A stretch of 64,000 nt of DNA from Sinomonas cellulolyticus (GCF_014656475.1 NZ_BNCM01000003.1:186001-250000); one strand, 5' to 3'. Shown: positions 35,103 to 44,249, numbered from the stretch's first letter. Numbers and translations: made by a program. The notes: generated from the letters alone by a model not told the origin.

Positions 35103-36269
35103 ATGACCAACCGTGAAGACATGACCCTCACCTCCTCAGGGTTCTACGTGTCGCAGGAAGCACCCATCCGCACCGACAACCCCGTCCCGACCCCGTCGGT
35201 GCCCGCGCCCGACATCCTGCGCTGCGCCTACATGGAGCTCGTGGTGACCGACCTGGCGCGCTCACGCGACTTCTACGTCGACGTGCTCGGCCTCACCGTG
35301 ACCGAGGAGGACGAGAACGCGGTCTACCTGCGCTCCCTCGAGGAGTTCATCCACCACAACCTCGTGCTCCGCCAGGGCCCCGTAGCAGCCGTCGCGGCGT
35401 TCTCCTACCGCGTCCGCACGCCGGAGGACCTCGAGAGGGCCATGGCGTTCTACACCGAGCTCGGCTGCCGCGTGGAGCGCCGCAAGGAGGGCTTCACGAA
35501 GGGCATCGGCGATTCGGTGCGGGTCACCGACCCGCTGGGCTTCCCGTACGAGTTCTTCCACGACGTGGAGCACGTCGAGCGCCTCGCATGGCGCTACGAC
35601 CTCTACACGCCGGGCGCCCTCGTCCGCCTCGACCACTTCAACCAGGTCACCCCGGACGTGCCGCGCGCGACCAAGTTCATGCAGGACCTCGGCTTCCGCG
35701 TCACCGAGGACATCCAGGACGAGGAGGGCACGGTCTACGCCGCGTGGATGCGCCGCAAGCCGACCGTCCACGACACCGCGATGACCGGCGGCAACGGCCC
35801 GCGCATGCACCACGTCGCGTTCTCGACCCACGAGAAGCACAACATCCTCGCGATCTGCGACAAGCTCGGCGCGCTGCGCATGTCCGACGCGATCGAGCGC
35901 GGTCCGGGCCGCCACGGCGTCTCCAACGCCTTCTACCTCTACCTGCGTGACCCGGACGGCCACCGCGTCGAGATCTACACCCAGGACTACTACACGGGTG
36001 ACCCGGACAACCCCGTCGTCACGTGGGACGTCCACGACAACCAGCGCCGCGACTGGTGGGGCAACCCCGTCGTCCCGTCCTGGTACACGGAGGCCTCGCT
36101 CGTCCTCGACCTCGACGGCAACCCGCAGCCCGTCGTCGAGCGCACCGAGTCCTCCGAGATGGACGTGACGATCGGCGCCGACGGGTTCTCCTACACCCGC
36201 GCGGACGACGAGAACGGCTCGTACCGTGGTGAAGCCTCGAAGGGCTTCAAGATCGGCAACCAGCTCTAG
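35103..36269 (+). CDS. hpaD: Homoprotocatechuate 2,3-dioxygenase (extradiol)
   Basis: Opens the ring of 3,4-dihydroxyphenylacetate next to the hydroxyls, using Mn(II) or Fe(II). Very close to the Arthrobacter (MndD) and Brevibacterium (HPCD) enzymes. In 388 residues the metal ligands are His178, His237 and Glu290, matching HPCD His155, His214, Glu267 with a constant shift of 23; the acid-base His200 is His223 here and Tyr257 is Tyr280. The shift reflects an extra 23-residue N-terminus (MTNREDMTLTSSGFYVSQEA) before the normal start. Second-shell context cannot tell Mn from Fe. ATG 35103 has AAGGAC about 7 bases upstream; no in-frame ATG exists nearer the usual start until the core. Confidence 0.96.
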   Translation: MTNREDMTLTSSGFYVSQEAPIRTDNPVPTPSVPAPDILRCAYMELVVTDLARSRDFYVDVLGLTVTEEDENAVYLRSLEEFIHHNLVLRQGPVAAVAAFSYRVRTPEDLERAMAFYTELGCRVERRKEGFTKGIGDSVRVTDPLGFPYEFFHDVEHVERLAWRYDLYTPGALVRLDHFNQVTPDVPRATKFMQDLGFRVTEDIQDEEGTVYAAWMRRKPTVHDTAMTGGNGPRMHHVAFSTHEKHNILAICDKLGALRMSDAIERGPGRHGVSNAFYLYLRDPDGHRVEIYTQDYYTGDPDNPVVTWDVHDNQRRDWWGNPVVPSWYTEASLVLDLDGNPQPVVERTESSEMDVTIGADGFSYTRADDENGSYRGEASKGFKIGNQL

Positions 36270-36273
36270 CGCC

Positions 36274-37059
36274 ATGCTGAACGAGGAGACCATCGCGGCA
36301 ATCGCCGACGAGCTCGTGGAGGCGGGGCGGACGCGCACGCCCGTCCCGCTGCTCCACACACGCTACGAGGGCATGGACGTCGAAGACGCCTATGCCGTCC
36401 AGAAGCTCTGGGCCAGCCGGCTCGAGGCGGAGGGGCGGCGGGTGGCCGGACGCAAGATCGGCCTCACGTCCAAGGCCATGCAGGCGGCCACGGGCATCAC
36501 GGAGCCGGACTACGGCGTCATCTTCGACGACCAGGTGCTCGAGAACGGCGCGGTCGTCGAGTGGAAGCGCTACACGCACCCGCGCATCGAGGTCGAGCTC
36601 GCGTTCAAGCTCGGGCGCGACCTCAAGGGCCCAGGCGTGACCGTGTTCGACGTCCTCGACGCCACCGACTACGTGGTGCCCGCCCTCGAGATCCTCGACT
36701 CGAGGATCGAGATGGAGGGCCGCACCATCGTGGACACCATCTCGGACAACGCGGCGCTGGGCGCCATGGTGGTGGGCGGACGCCCGGTGCGGCCGCACGA
36801 GACCGACCTCCGCTGGGTCGCCTCGCTCCTGTACCGCAACCAGGAGATCGTCGAGACGGGCGTCGCGGCCGGCGTGCTCAACCACCCGGCCACCGGTGTG
36901 GCGTGGCTCGCGGACAAGCTCGCCCAGCACGGCCAGGACCTGCGTGCCGGGGACATCATCCTCGCGGGCTCCTTCACGCGGCCCATGTGGGTCTACGAGG
37001 GCGACACCGTATACGCGGACTACGGACCCCTGGGGACGGTGACATGCCGTTTCGTCTAG
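36274..37059 (+). CDS. hpaH: 2-oxo-hept-4-ene-1,7-dioate hydratase
   Basis: Adds water to the pathway dienoate to give the aldolase substrate; a member of the FAH-related hydratase family (MhpD/HpaH), Mg-dependent. 261 residues from ATG 36274, 4 bases after the hpaD stop. Markers: GRKIGLTSKAMQAATGI, EPDYGVIFDD, the metal-binding PRIEVELAFKLGRDL (Glu-x-Glu) and DNAALGAMVVGG. The end overlaps the next gene by 16 bases, indicating coupled translation. Confidence 0.93.
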   Translation: MLNEETIAAIADELVEAGRTRTPVPLLHTRYEGMDVEDAYAVQKLWASRLEAEGRRVAGRKIGLTSKAMQAATGITEPDYGVIFDDQVLENGAVVEWKRYTHPRIEVELAFKLGRDLKGPGVTVFDVLDATDYVVPALEILDSRIEMEGRTIVDTISDNAALGAMVVGGRPVRPHETDLRWVASLLYRNQEIVETGVAAGVLNHPATGVAWLADKLAQHGQDLRAGDIILAGSFTRPMWVYEGDTVYADYGPLGTVTCRFV

Positions 37060-37883
37060 AGCCCGAGCGGACGTTCCGCCACGCGCTGGCGGCGGCAGAG
37101 GCCGCTGCGGGCCAGGACCGGCCTGCCGCGCAGATCGGACTGTGGGTCTGCTCAGGCAGCCCGCTCGTCGCCGAGATCATGGCCGGCTCCGGCGCGGACT
37201 GGCTCCTGATCGACACGGAGCACAGCCCCAACTCGCTCGAGTCGGTCCTCGCCCAGCTCCACGCCGTGCACGGGTACCCCGTGCTGCCCATGGTGCGCCT
37301 GCCGTGGAACGATGTGGTGCTCATCAAGCAGTATCTGGACCTCGGGGCCCAGAACCTGCTGATCCCCATGGTCAACGACGCCGAACAGGCCAGGGCGGCC
37401 GTTGCGGCCGTACGGTACCCGCCGCACGGCGTCCGCGGGGTGGGTTCCGCGCTCGCCCGGGCCGCACGGTGGAACCGCATCCCGGACTACCTGGCCCGCG
37501 CCGACGAGACGATCTCCCTCGCGGTCCAGATCGAGACGGCGGAGGCCGTCTCGAACGTCGAGGATATCCTCGCGGTCGACGGCGTGGACGCGATCTTCAT
37601 CGGCCCCTCCGACCTCGCCGCCTCGATGGGCTTCCTCGGCCAGCAGGAGCACCCCGAGGTGCGGGCCGCCGTCGAGCGCTGCCTCGCGGCGGCGGCCGCG
37701 GCGGGCAAGCCCGCTGGGGTGAACGCGTTCGTCGAGGCGACCGCGCGGCACTACATCGAGCACGGCGCGCGGTTCGTGCTCGTCGGCGCCGACGTGGCCA
37801 TCCTGGCCCGCTCGAGCGAGGAGCTCGCCTCCCGCTTCGCTGCGGGCGCGGCGGACGACGGCGGGCAGCCGGCGAGCTACTGA
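37044..37883 (+). CDS. hpaI: 4-hydroxy-2-oxo-heptane-1,7-dioate aldolase
   Basis: Class II, metal-dependent aldolase of the HpaI family releasing pyruvate and succinic semialdehyde, the last step here. 279 residues: QIGLWVCSGSPLVAEIMAGSG, DWLLIDTEHSPNS, GAQNLLIPMVNDAEQA, metal-binding Glu in VQIETAEAV and IGPSDLAASMG with the Asp ligand. ATG 37044 lies inside hpaH. The final residues are Ala/Gly-rich. Followed after 47 bases by a strong hairpin, so this ends the operon. Confidence 0.93.
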   Translation: MPFRLEPERTFRHALAAAEAAAGQDRPAAQIGLWVCSGSPLVAEIMAGSGADWLLIDTEHSPNSLESVLAQLHAVHGYPVLPMVRLPWNDVVLIKQYLDLGAQNLLIPMVNDAEQARAAVAAVRYPPHGVRGVGSALARAARWNRIPDYLARADETISLAVQIETAEAVSNVEDILAVDGVDAIFIGPSDLAASMGFLGQQEHPEVRAAVERCLAAAAAAGKPAGVNAFVEATARHYIEHGARFVLVGADVAILARSSEELASRFAAGAADDGGQPASY

Positions 37884-37930
37884 CCCCATCACCCGCTGGT
37901 GGTTGGCGCAGTAGGCCTCACAGCGCCGCC

Positions 37931-37974
37931 AGCGAGGCGGAGCCGGATCCTGAGGGTTCCGGCTCCGCTTCGCT
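37931..37974. terminator. Terminator of the hpa operon
   Basis: 17-bp stem (37931-37947 with 37958-37974), one G-T pair only, 10-base loop. It lies between hpaI and the convergent DUF1992 gene and could serve both. Confidence 0.8.
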
Positions 37975-37992
37975 GTGCCCGTGGACGAGGCG

Positions 37993-38649
37993 TCACCCGC
38001 CGCGGCGGAACAGCCGGCGCCAGAACGACGGCGGGCGGCCATCGGCGTCGTGCGCCTCGGCCTCGGCTCGGGCCGCCTCCGCGGCAGACCGGCGCGCGTG
38101 CCACGCCGCCACCTCGGCCTCGATGTCGCGCAGCTTCGTGATCACCGGCGGGCCGCCGAGGAGCTGCCGCCGCGCCTCGATGACCCGTCGATTGAACGAC
38201 TCGAGGGCGTCGCGGACCTGCTTCTCGGTGTGCAGCGCATCGAGGGTCTCGGGGAGCCCGGCATCCTCGACCCGGAGGACGAGCGCCTCGGGGCCGAGTC
38301 CCGTGAGCTGCTCCCGCTCGATGAGGCCCTTGATCCACCAGTCCGGATCGTTGGCGTTGTCGAGGTTCGGGATGGGCTTGCCGGCGTACTTGAGGTGGTC
38401 GAACTCGCCGCGGGAGATGGCGTCGCGGATGAGGTAGTCGGCGCGGCGGGCAGTATCGACCTCCCGGCGCTTCCGGTTGAGCTCCTCTTCGCGTGCGAGC
38501 TCGTCGGCCTCCTCCTGGGAGTGGGCGAGGCCGCCCGCCCGGAGCTCGGCGGCGCGCTCGAGGCGGCGCCGGAGCTCGTCCTCGCGTCGGCCTGCCGCCA
38601 CGCCGTCCTCCTTCCCCCGCCCGCTGACCGGGCCACTTCCCTCGGCCAC
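37993..38649 (-). CDS. DUF1992 family protein (DnaJ-C28-like)
   Basis: 218-residue cytoplasmic protein with the DUF1992 core: ADYLIRDAISRGEFDHLKYAGKPIPNL, then DPDWWIKGLIEREQL, typical of the conserved domain shared with DnaJ homologue C28, without a J domain. Charged coiled-coil-like helices follow and it ends in a basic cluster (FWRRLFRRGG). GTG 38649 is the most reasonable start; a TACGGT box about 30 bases upstream supports it, but no clear ribosome-binding site is present. Function unknown. Its place between the hpa operon and the amine permease is probably incidental. Confidence 0.8.
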   Translation of the reverse strand: MAEGSGPVSGRGKEDGVAAGRREDELRRRLERAAELRAGGLAHSQEEADELAREEELNRKRREVDTARRADYLIRDAISRGEFDHLKYAGKPIPNLDNANDPDWWIKGLIEREQLTGLGPEALVLRVEDAGLPETLDALHTEKQVRDALESFNRRVIEARRQLLGGPPVITKLRDIEAEVAAWHARRSAAEAARAEAEAHDADGRPPSFWRRLFRRGG

Positions 38650-38719
38650 GATGGCCGCAGGCGCTGTGCCGCCACATCCACCGTAGGACGTGACGGCACA
38701 GCGATGCGAGCGGGTCTCC

Positions 38720-40246
38720 TCAGTCGTCGTCGCCGAGGTGGTGCGCCTTCGCGCCCTCCTCGCCGTGGCCGATCCGGGCGTACAGCGCGGGGTCGGTGCG
38801 GCGGAGCCGGAGCGCCCAGAAGACGCCTCCAATGCCCGGCACCACCACGATCGCCGGGAGCACCCAGCTCAGCGCGCTCGGCTCGGTCAGGCCCAGCAGC
38901 ACGTCGAAATTCGCCACGATGAGGCCGAAGACGACGGCGAGCGCTACCGCCCCGACGGCCGGGGCGATCACGGAGGTCCACGCGCCGACTCGCAGGTTCC
39001 GGCGGCGTCGGAAGAAGCCGATCACAGCGACGGAGACGACGGCCATGAGCAGCACGAGGCCCATGGCGCCGGCGTTGGTGAGCCATGTGAACATCGTCAG
39101 GACCGGGTAGAGCGGACCGAGCTCGGAGCCGTTGCCCGCAATCGCGAAGCCGATGGTGACGAGGACTGCGATACCGGTCTGCACGAGGGAACCGGCCTTG
39201 GGAGCGCCGTGGTGGCTCGTGGCCTCGAGCCAGCCGGGCAGGACCCGTTCGCGGCCGAGGGAGAAGAAGTACCGGGCCACGGCGTTGTGGAAGCTCACGA
39301 GCGCGGCGAAGAGGCTCGTGATGAACAGGACCTGGGCGATGTCGGCGGCGATCTGCCCCACGTGGGTGCCGAGGAACATGAAGACGAGGTCCGGCCCCTG
39401 CTGCCCTGCCGCGTCGAACAGCTGCGACGGGCCCGTGCCCACGGCCATGGCCCACGCGGACACCGCGTAAAAGACGGCGATGATGCCCACAGCGGTGTAC
39501 GTGGCGCGCGGTATGGTCCGGTGCGGCTCCTTGGCCTCCTCGCCGTAGATGGCCGCGGACTCGAAGCCCATGAAGGCCGCGATGCCGAAGGAGAGCACGG
39601 CGCCGAGGCCGGGCACGAAGAGGCTCGACGGCGCCAGCGGCGCGGCGGTGACGCCCTCGGGGGCGACGGCGAACGAGGCGACGTCGTACACGATCACCAC
39701 GAGGAACTCGAGGGCCACGAGCACGCCGAGGACCTTCGCGGAGAGGTCGACCCGGTTCACGCCGAGGAGCGCGACGACGGCGATGCACACGAGGATCGGC
39801 ACCCACCACGGCACGTCGATCCCGAACCGCTCGGACAGGAGCGAGGAGACGGTGAAGCCGAAGATCCCGTAGATGCCCACCTGCATGAGGTTGTAGGCCA
39901 TGAGGGCGGTGAGGGACGCCCCGACGCCAGCGGGCCGGGAGATGCCCTGGGAGACGTACGCGTAGAAGGCGCCGGCGTTGGTCACGTGGCGGCTCATCGC
40001 GGCGTACCCAACGGCGAAGACGGCCAGGATGGCGCCGAGGATGAGATAGGAGAGCGGAACGCCCAGGATCCCGGTCACGGCGAACGTCGTCGTCACGCCT
40101 CCGGCCAGGACGGTCAGCGGCGCGGACGCCGCGATGATCATGAGGGTCACGGACGCGACCCCGAGGCGGCGCACGCGCCCGTGGGCGGTGGCCTGGGCCA
40201 CTGCTGCCTCCTTCACTCTGCGCTGGGAGCTCGTCGAGGTGCTCAT
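38720..40246 (-). CDS. APC-family permease near amine oxidase
   Basis: 508-residue amino-acid/polyamine/organocation transporter with about 12 helices; LGVASVTLMIIAASAPLTVLAGGV and GFESAAIYGEEAKEPHRTIPRATY place it near the ethanolamine/aromatic-amine and amino-acid group. ATG 40246 has GGAGG close upstream. It follows the amine oxidase on the same strand but a strong terminator separates the two; a Crp-like site (40320-40335) lies upstream. By context it may import tyramine, phenylethylamine or an aromatic amino acid; that is inference. It precedes DUF1992 by about 70 bases. Confidence 0.85.
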   Translation of the reverse strand: MSTSTSSQRRVKEAAVAQATAHGRVRRLGVASVTLMIIAASAPLTVLAGGVTTTFAVTGILGVPLSYLILGAILAVFAVGYAAMSRHVTNAGAFYAYVSQGISRPAGVGASLTALMAYNLMQVGIYGIFGFTVSSLLSERFGIDVPWWVPILVCIAVVALLGVNRVDLSAKVLGVLVALEFLVVIVYDVASFAVAPEGVTAAPLAPSSLFVPGLGAVLSFGIAAFMGFESAAIYGEEAKEPHRTIPRATYTAVGIIAVFYAVSAWAMAVGTGPSQLFDAAGQQGPDLVFMFLGTHVGQIAADIAQVLFITSLFAALVSFHNAVARYFFSLGRERVLPGWLEATSHHGAPKAGSLVQTGIAVLVTIGFAIAGNGSELGPLYPVLTMFTWLTNAGAMGLVLLMAVVSVAVIGFFRRRRNLRVGAWTSVIAPAVGAVALAVVFGLIVANFDVLLGLTEPSALSWVLPAIVVVPGIGGVFWALRLRRTDPALYARIGHGEEGAKAHHLGDDD

Positions 40247-40319
40247 GGGTCCTCCAAGTATGTCGGGGTGGGCTGGCGGGTGCGGCGATGCTGATTCAGG
40301 ATGCCGCCGCAGCGCGTGC

Positions 40320-40335
40320 TGTGACTTGTCGCACA
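40320..40335. promoter_or_regulatory. Candidate Crp/GlxR-type site
   Basis: TGTGA, 6 bases, GCACA: one mismatch to TGTGA-N6-TCACA, about 75 bases upstream of the permease start. Would fit cAMP-linked carbon control of amine use. Confidence 0.4.
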
Positions 40336-40385
40336 GCGAACGCTTGTTGTCCTCCGGAGCGCGGCCGCTCGACTGGCGGCGTGAC

Positions 40386-40433
40386 GCACGACGGCGCGCG
40401 CTCACCGCGAGTGGCGAGCGCGCGCCGTCGTGC
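40386..40433 (-). terminator. Terminator of amine oxidase gene
   Basis: Perfect 18-bp stem (40386-40403 with 40416-40433) with a 12-base loop, 14 bases past the amine-oxidase stop. Very GC-rich and without a T-tract. Confidence 0.75.
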
Positions 40434-40447
40434 GCTTGAGCCGTGTG

Positions 40448-42475
40448 CTACAGGTGGCAGTGGCCGCCCGCCGCTGGGGCCGGCACGTCGAGGACCGGGC
40501 TGCGGTCGAAGAAGCCCTCGGGGCGGATCTTGAAGCCCACGTGGTCCACGGGCATCATGGGCCAGTCCTCGGGCCGCGGGAAGTGCGTGAGGCCGAACGT
40601 GTGCCACACGACGAGGTCCGTGCCGTCCAGGTCGCGGTCCTGGCTCTGGAAGGCGGGGAGTCCCGCCCCGCCCGGATGCTGGTTGACGAAGTCCCCGGTC
40701 GGGTAGCGCTCGGACTCGTCGTAGCGGGTCACCCAGAGGGCCTTCGTCGCGAACGCCGCGCGCGCCGCGACGGACGAGCCCGGGTCCGCCAGGAGCGTGG
40801 GCATCCCCTGAGTGTGGATCTTGTACGCGACCGGATCGCCCAGCCGGTTGAGGGACTCGGGGTTGGAGACGACCCACGAGCGGCCCGCCGCCGTGTTGTT
40901 CTCCCGGGCGGCCTCGGATTCACGGGCGATGAGCGTGCGCCTGCGCGTGAACGCGTTGCCGCGCTCGTTGCCCGGCCCCATCGGCACGCGCACGGCGTCC
41001 TCCTCCTCGACGCGGTTCGGGCCGCCGTCGAGCGCGAAGTCGAGGCGGGCGCTGAAGAGGTGCTGGTGGAACGGCGCGCCGAGGCCCGGGGCCATCTCGG
41101 AGGAGTAGGGGTAGTCCTTCGACGGCTGGGCGCTCGTGAACACGATGCCGGTGGCCTTGGCCTCGAACTCGATCGTGCCGTCGAGGTAGAGGTACCAGTA
41201 GAAGCCGTAGTCGTAGTTGCCGATCGTGGTGAAGAAGCTGATCACGAGGCGCCGGTTGCGCCGCACGTAGCTGATCCCGGTCCACAGGTCGGAGTGCTTC
41301 GAGAGGATCGACCAGTCCTCCTCGTGCATGCAGATGCCGTTGGTGATGGTGCGGGGGTTGCCGAACGCGTCGCTCACCACCGGGCTCAGGTAGGTGATCT
41401 CGCCGAGGCAGTCGCAGCCGAGCTCGAGGGAGTTCGCGTACTGGCCCACGAGGTACTCGCCGGTGTCGAAGTAGTTCTGCCACGAGCGCACGGGCGACGG
41501 GTCGCCGTAGGGGACCACCATCTCGGCGATCGAGGCGCGGTCCAGGATCCGGCGGCGGCGCGTAGGCCTGCGGTCGCCCGGGTCTCCCGCAGACGAGTCA
41601 TCGAACGAGATGTTGTGCAGCACGAGGCCCTCCCGCACGTCGAACCCGACGTCAAGGCTCCACCGCTCCCACTCGACGTGGTTGCCCCCCGCGACCGTGA
41701 AGCTCGGGCCCTCCGGCTGCGTGATCTCGATGGGCTTCTGGGTCGTGCGGATCGGACCGGTCAGCTCGGGGTCCGTGAAGTTGCCGTGCTCGGCGGGCAC
41801 AGGGACCACGCCGAAGTCGAGGACCTGGTCCACGGAGCGGTTGACCACGTCGACGTAGGCGACCAGCCCGTCGACGGGGTGCGCCCACGGGCTGTCCGTC
41901 TCATGCTGCTGGACGAACGCAAGCCCGCGGAGGATGCGGCGGCCCTTCTCCTCGGGGTACCCGAACACGCCGGCGGACAGCGGGGCGACGCGGACCGTCG
42001 CAGGGTCGAGATCGCGGGCTGCGAGCGCGGCGAGCCAGCGCTCGTCGGCGTTGAGGATCTGCTCGACGGCCTCGAACTCCTCCTCGAGCACTGGCAGCTC
42101 GCCGGTGACGGCGGTGTCGAGCTCGACGTCGGCGTCGACCTCGCCGCGGGTGACCGAGACGGTGACGTCGCGCGGGCGTGCGCCGGCGACGTCGTGCAGG
42201 AACACGCGGAAGCGGCGGTCCGCTTCCGGAAGCACGAAGCCGGCCTGGTCCCCTTCGGCTGCCCGGCGCGAGCCGCGGGGCGGCTCGACGAGGCCGAGGT
42301 AGGCGATGCGCGTGGTCTCGCCCCAGAGTCCGGCCTGCAGCAGGGCCGAGCGCACGGCGGTGATCTCCTCGGCCGTCGCAAGGGCGTACTGGGGGTCGGG
42401 GTGGCCCTGTTCGGTGCCGGTGGCGTCCGGGGCCGCGTGGCAGGCGTGGGTGGTGGTGGCTGTCTCAGCGGTCAT
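40448..42475 (-). CDS. Copper-containing primary amine oxidase (tyramine/phenylethylamine type)
   Basis: Oxidises primary amines to aldehyde, ammonia and H2O2 using copper and the self-made cofactor TPQ. 675 residues, close to Arthrobacter globiformis phenylethylamine and histamine oxidases. The TPQ precursor is Tyr421 in [10 protein letters not shown]; the catalytic base Asp337 lies 84 residues before it, as in the A. globiformis enzyme; copper ligands are His470 and His472 (FHQH) and His631 (GLTHF), with the same spacings. No signal peptide, so cytoplasmic. Divergent from a TetR gene and an AraC/FeaR-like gene; with the hpa operon nearby, tyramine or dopamine is the likely substrate. C-terminus ends HCHL. 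Confidence 0.95.
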   Translation of the reverse strand: MTAETATTTHACHAAPDATGTEQGHPDPQYALATAEEITAVRSALLQAGLWGETTRIAYLGLVEPPRGSRRAAEGDQAGFVLPEADRRFRVFLHDVAGARPRDVTVSVTRGEVDADVELDTAVTGELPVLEEEFEAVEQILNADERWLAALAARDLDPATVRVAPLSAGVFGYPEEKGRRILRGLAFVQQHETDSPWAHPVDGLVAYVDVVNRSVDQVLDFGVVPVPAEHGNFTDPELTGPIRTTQKPIEITQPEGPSFTVAGGNHVEWERWSLDVGFDVREGLVLHNISFDDSSAGDPGDRRPTRRRRILDRASIAEMVVPYGDPSPVRSWQNYFDTGEYLVGQYANSLELGCDCLGEITYLSPVVSDAFGNPRTITNGICMHEEDWSILSKHSDLWTGISYVRRNRRLVISFFTTIGNYDYGFYWYLYLDGTIEFEAKATGIVFTSAQPSKDYPYSSEMAPGLGAPFHQHLFSARLDFALDGGPNRVEEEDAVRVPMGPGNERGNAFTRRRTLIARESEAARENNTAAGRSWVVSNPESLNRLGDPVAYKIHTQGMPTLLADPGSSVAARAAFATKALWVTRYDESERYPTGDFVNQHPGGAGLPAFQSQDRDLDGTDLVVWHTFGLTHFPRPEDWPMMPVDHVGFKIRPEGFFDRSPVLDVPAPAAGGHCHL

Positions 42476-42504
42476 GGCGGGTCTCCTGGGTAGCGCTGCG
42501 TTTT

Positions 42505-42522
42505 TTCTATGGACGTAGAGAA
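42505..42522. promoter_or_regulatory. Candidate operator, amine oxidase / TetR
   Basis: TTCTAT and AGAGAA arms around 6 bases in an AT-rich 101-base divergent region between the amine oxidase (starts 42475) and TetR (starts 42577). Confidence 0.4.
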
Positions 42523-42576
42523 TAACGGGATGTAACCTGAATCACAACAGCTGGAGAAAAACAGACGGGAGTCCTG

Positions 42577-43266
42577 GTGCCGAAGATCGTCGACCACCAC
42601 CAGAGGCGGCTCGAGCTCGTCGACGCGACGTGGCGCATCATCGCCGAGCGGGGCATCGACGCAGCGACCATGCGCGAGATCGCCGCAGCCGCCGGCTTCA
42701 CGAACGGAGCCCTCAAGCCCTACTTCGACTCGAAGGACCGGCTCCTGGACTTCGCCTTCGAGCACATCTTCGACCAGACCAACCGGCGCATGCAGGCAGC
42801 CACCGCGGGGCTGGCCGGCCGCGAGGCGCTCCGCGCCTACTGCCACGAGATCCTCCCCCTCGACGACGAGCGCCTCGCCGAAGCACGCGTGGCCATCGCC
42901 TTCTGGAACAGGGCCGTGCGGGATCCCGCCAAGGCCGCGCTCCACGAGCGGTCCATGGACCAGTGGCGCCGCGCCCTCGCGGGCTTCCTCTCCGAATCAG
43001 GGCTCGACGACGGGCCGGGCGCCAGCGGACCTGACAGCCATGCGACTGAGTCCGGCGCACCTGGGGCCGGCGGGCCTGAGTCCGGCAGCCCTGCGCCCAG
43101 CGAAACGGCGATCAGCCGGATGGCCACCGCCGTCGGTGCCATCATGGACCTCGTCCTGGGGGCGCAGATCACCGCGACGCTCTCCCCCGGCAGCCACGAC
43201 CCCGACCAGCTCGTCGCCCAGCTCGACCTGCTCCTCGACGCCGTCCTCGCGGGGGCCCGGGTATGA
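42577..43266 (+). CDS. TetR-family transcriptional regulator
   Basis: 229-residue repressor: N-terminal helix-turn-helix (TMREIAAAAGFTNGALKPYFDSKDRLL, about residues 30-56) and helical ligand domain. Between residues about 145 and 175 lies an unusual Gly/Pro/Ser/Glu-rich stretch (ASGPDSHATESGAPGAGG...) that breaks the C-terminal domain and is not usual for the family. GTG 42577 has GGGAG about 5 bases upstream. Divergent from the amine oxidase, its probable target, and overlapping the AraC gene as ATGA, so the two regulators are co-translated. Confidence 0.9.
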   Translation: MPKIVDHHQRRLELVDATWRIIAERGIDAATMREIAAAAGFTNGALKPYFDSKDRLLDFAFEHIFDQTNRRMQAATAGLAGREALRAYCHEILPLDDERLAEARVAIAFWNRAVRDPAKAALHERSMDQWRRALAGFLSESGLDDGPGASGPDSHATESGAPGAGGPESGSPAPSETAISRMATAVGAIMDLVLGAQITATLSPGSHDPDQLVAQLDLLLDAVLAGARV

Positions 43267-44249
43267 GCACCGTCCTCGCGCCGAGCGCCGTCAAGGCCTC
43301 TCGGGCCCCCAGCCTGGACGTGACAATTGCCAGGGACTTCGACTCGTGGCGGCGCGCCGTCTCGGCCTCCTTCGTGCCGCTCGCCGTCGACGCGGACCGC
43401 CGGGCGTCCTTCTCGGGCAGCATGCGCGGTGCTCACCTCGCCGCGCAGGACCTGACCATCATCGAGGTCGCCGCGAGCCGCCACACCGTGCTACGCACGC
43501 CGGAGCTCGTGGCCGCCTCGGAGCGCAGGTACTTCAAGCTCAGCATCCAGCTCTCCGGCACCGGTCTCCTGCTGCAGGACGGCCGTGAGGCCGTGCTGAC
43601 GCCCGGCAACCTCGCGGTCTACTCGACGGACCGGCCCTACACGCTCGCCTTCGACGGTGACTTCCGCTCGCTCGTGCTCATGTTCCCCCACGCGGCGCTC
43701 GACCTGCCCGCGGAGGCGATGGCGCAGGTGACCGCAACAGGCATCAGCGGCACGGAGGGTCTCGGCGGCCTCGTCGCCCCCTTCCTCGTGCGCCTCTCGG
43801 AGAACCTCGAGACGATCGCGGGCCCCAACGGGGTCAGGCTCGTGAACAATGCTCTGGACCTCGTGACGACCCTGTTCAACGGCGAGCTCGACGCGCGCTC
43901 CGCCGCGTCACGCGATCCGCACCAGATGCTGCTCGCGCGGATCCACGACTACATCGAGGCGACGCTGCCGGATTCGGAGCTGGGGCCGGCCGCCATCGCC
44001 GCAGCCCACTTCATCTCGACCCGCCACCTCCACGACCTCTTCCGCGAGCTCGGCACGACGGTCTCGGCCTCGATCCGCGAGCGCCGGCTCGAGCGCTGCC
44101 GCCGCGACCTGCGGGATCCTGTCCTCGCCGACCGACCCGTCACGGCAATCGCCTCACGGTGGGGCTTCACCGACTCGGCGCACTTCAGCCGGATCTTCCG
44201 GGCGGCGTACGGGGAGCCTCCGACGGCCTACCGCGCGGGCGCCCGCTAA
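43263..44249 (+). CDS. AraC-family regulator, FeaR-like
   Basis: 328-residue activator: N-terminal cupin-like AraC-binding domain (RGAHLAAQDLTIIEVAASRHTVLRT, FKLSIQLSGTGLLLQDG) and C-terminal double helix-turn-helix (IAAAHFISTRHLHDLFRELG; VTAIASRWGFTDSAHFSRIFRAAYGEPPTAYR). This pattern matches FeaR, the E. coli activator of the tyramine oxidase and phenylacetaldehyde dehydrogenase genes. ATG 43263 overlaps the TetR stop. An opposing pair, TetR repressor and FeaR activator, next to the amine oxidase suggests two-input control; by inference only. Confidence 0.9.
   Translation: MSTVLAPSAVKASRAPSLDVTIARDFDSWRRAVSASFVPLAVDADRRASFSGSMRGAHLAAQDLTIIEVAASRHTVLRTPELVAASERRYFKLSIQLSGTGLLLQDGREAVLTPGNLAVYSTDRPYTLAFDGDFRSLVLMFPHAALDLPAEAMAQVTATGISGTEGLGGLVAPFLVRLSENLETIAGPNGVRLVNNALDLVTTLFNGELDARSAASRDPHQMLLARIHDYIEATLPDSELGPAAIAAAHFISTRHLHDLFRELGTTVSASIRERRLERCRRDLRDPVLADRPVTAIASRWGFTDSAHFSRIFRAAYGEPPTAYRAGAR

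Noticed and set aside
36990..37020. GTATAC at the end of hpaH as another GntR operator
   Set aside because: Only the 6-base core matches; flanks differ from ATCGTATACGAT and it lies in coding sequence.
38690..40294. 534-codon plus-strand frame over the APC permease
   Set aside because: Antisense to a clear 12-helix permease; its Asp/Glu/Gly/His/Arg composition is the mirror of hydrophobic codons.
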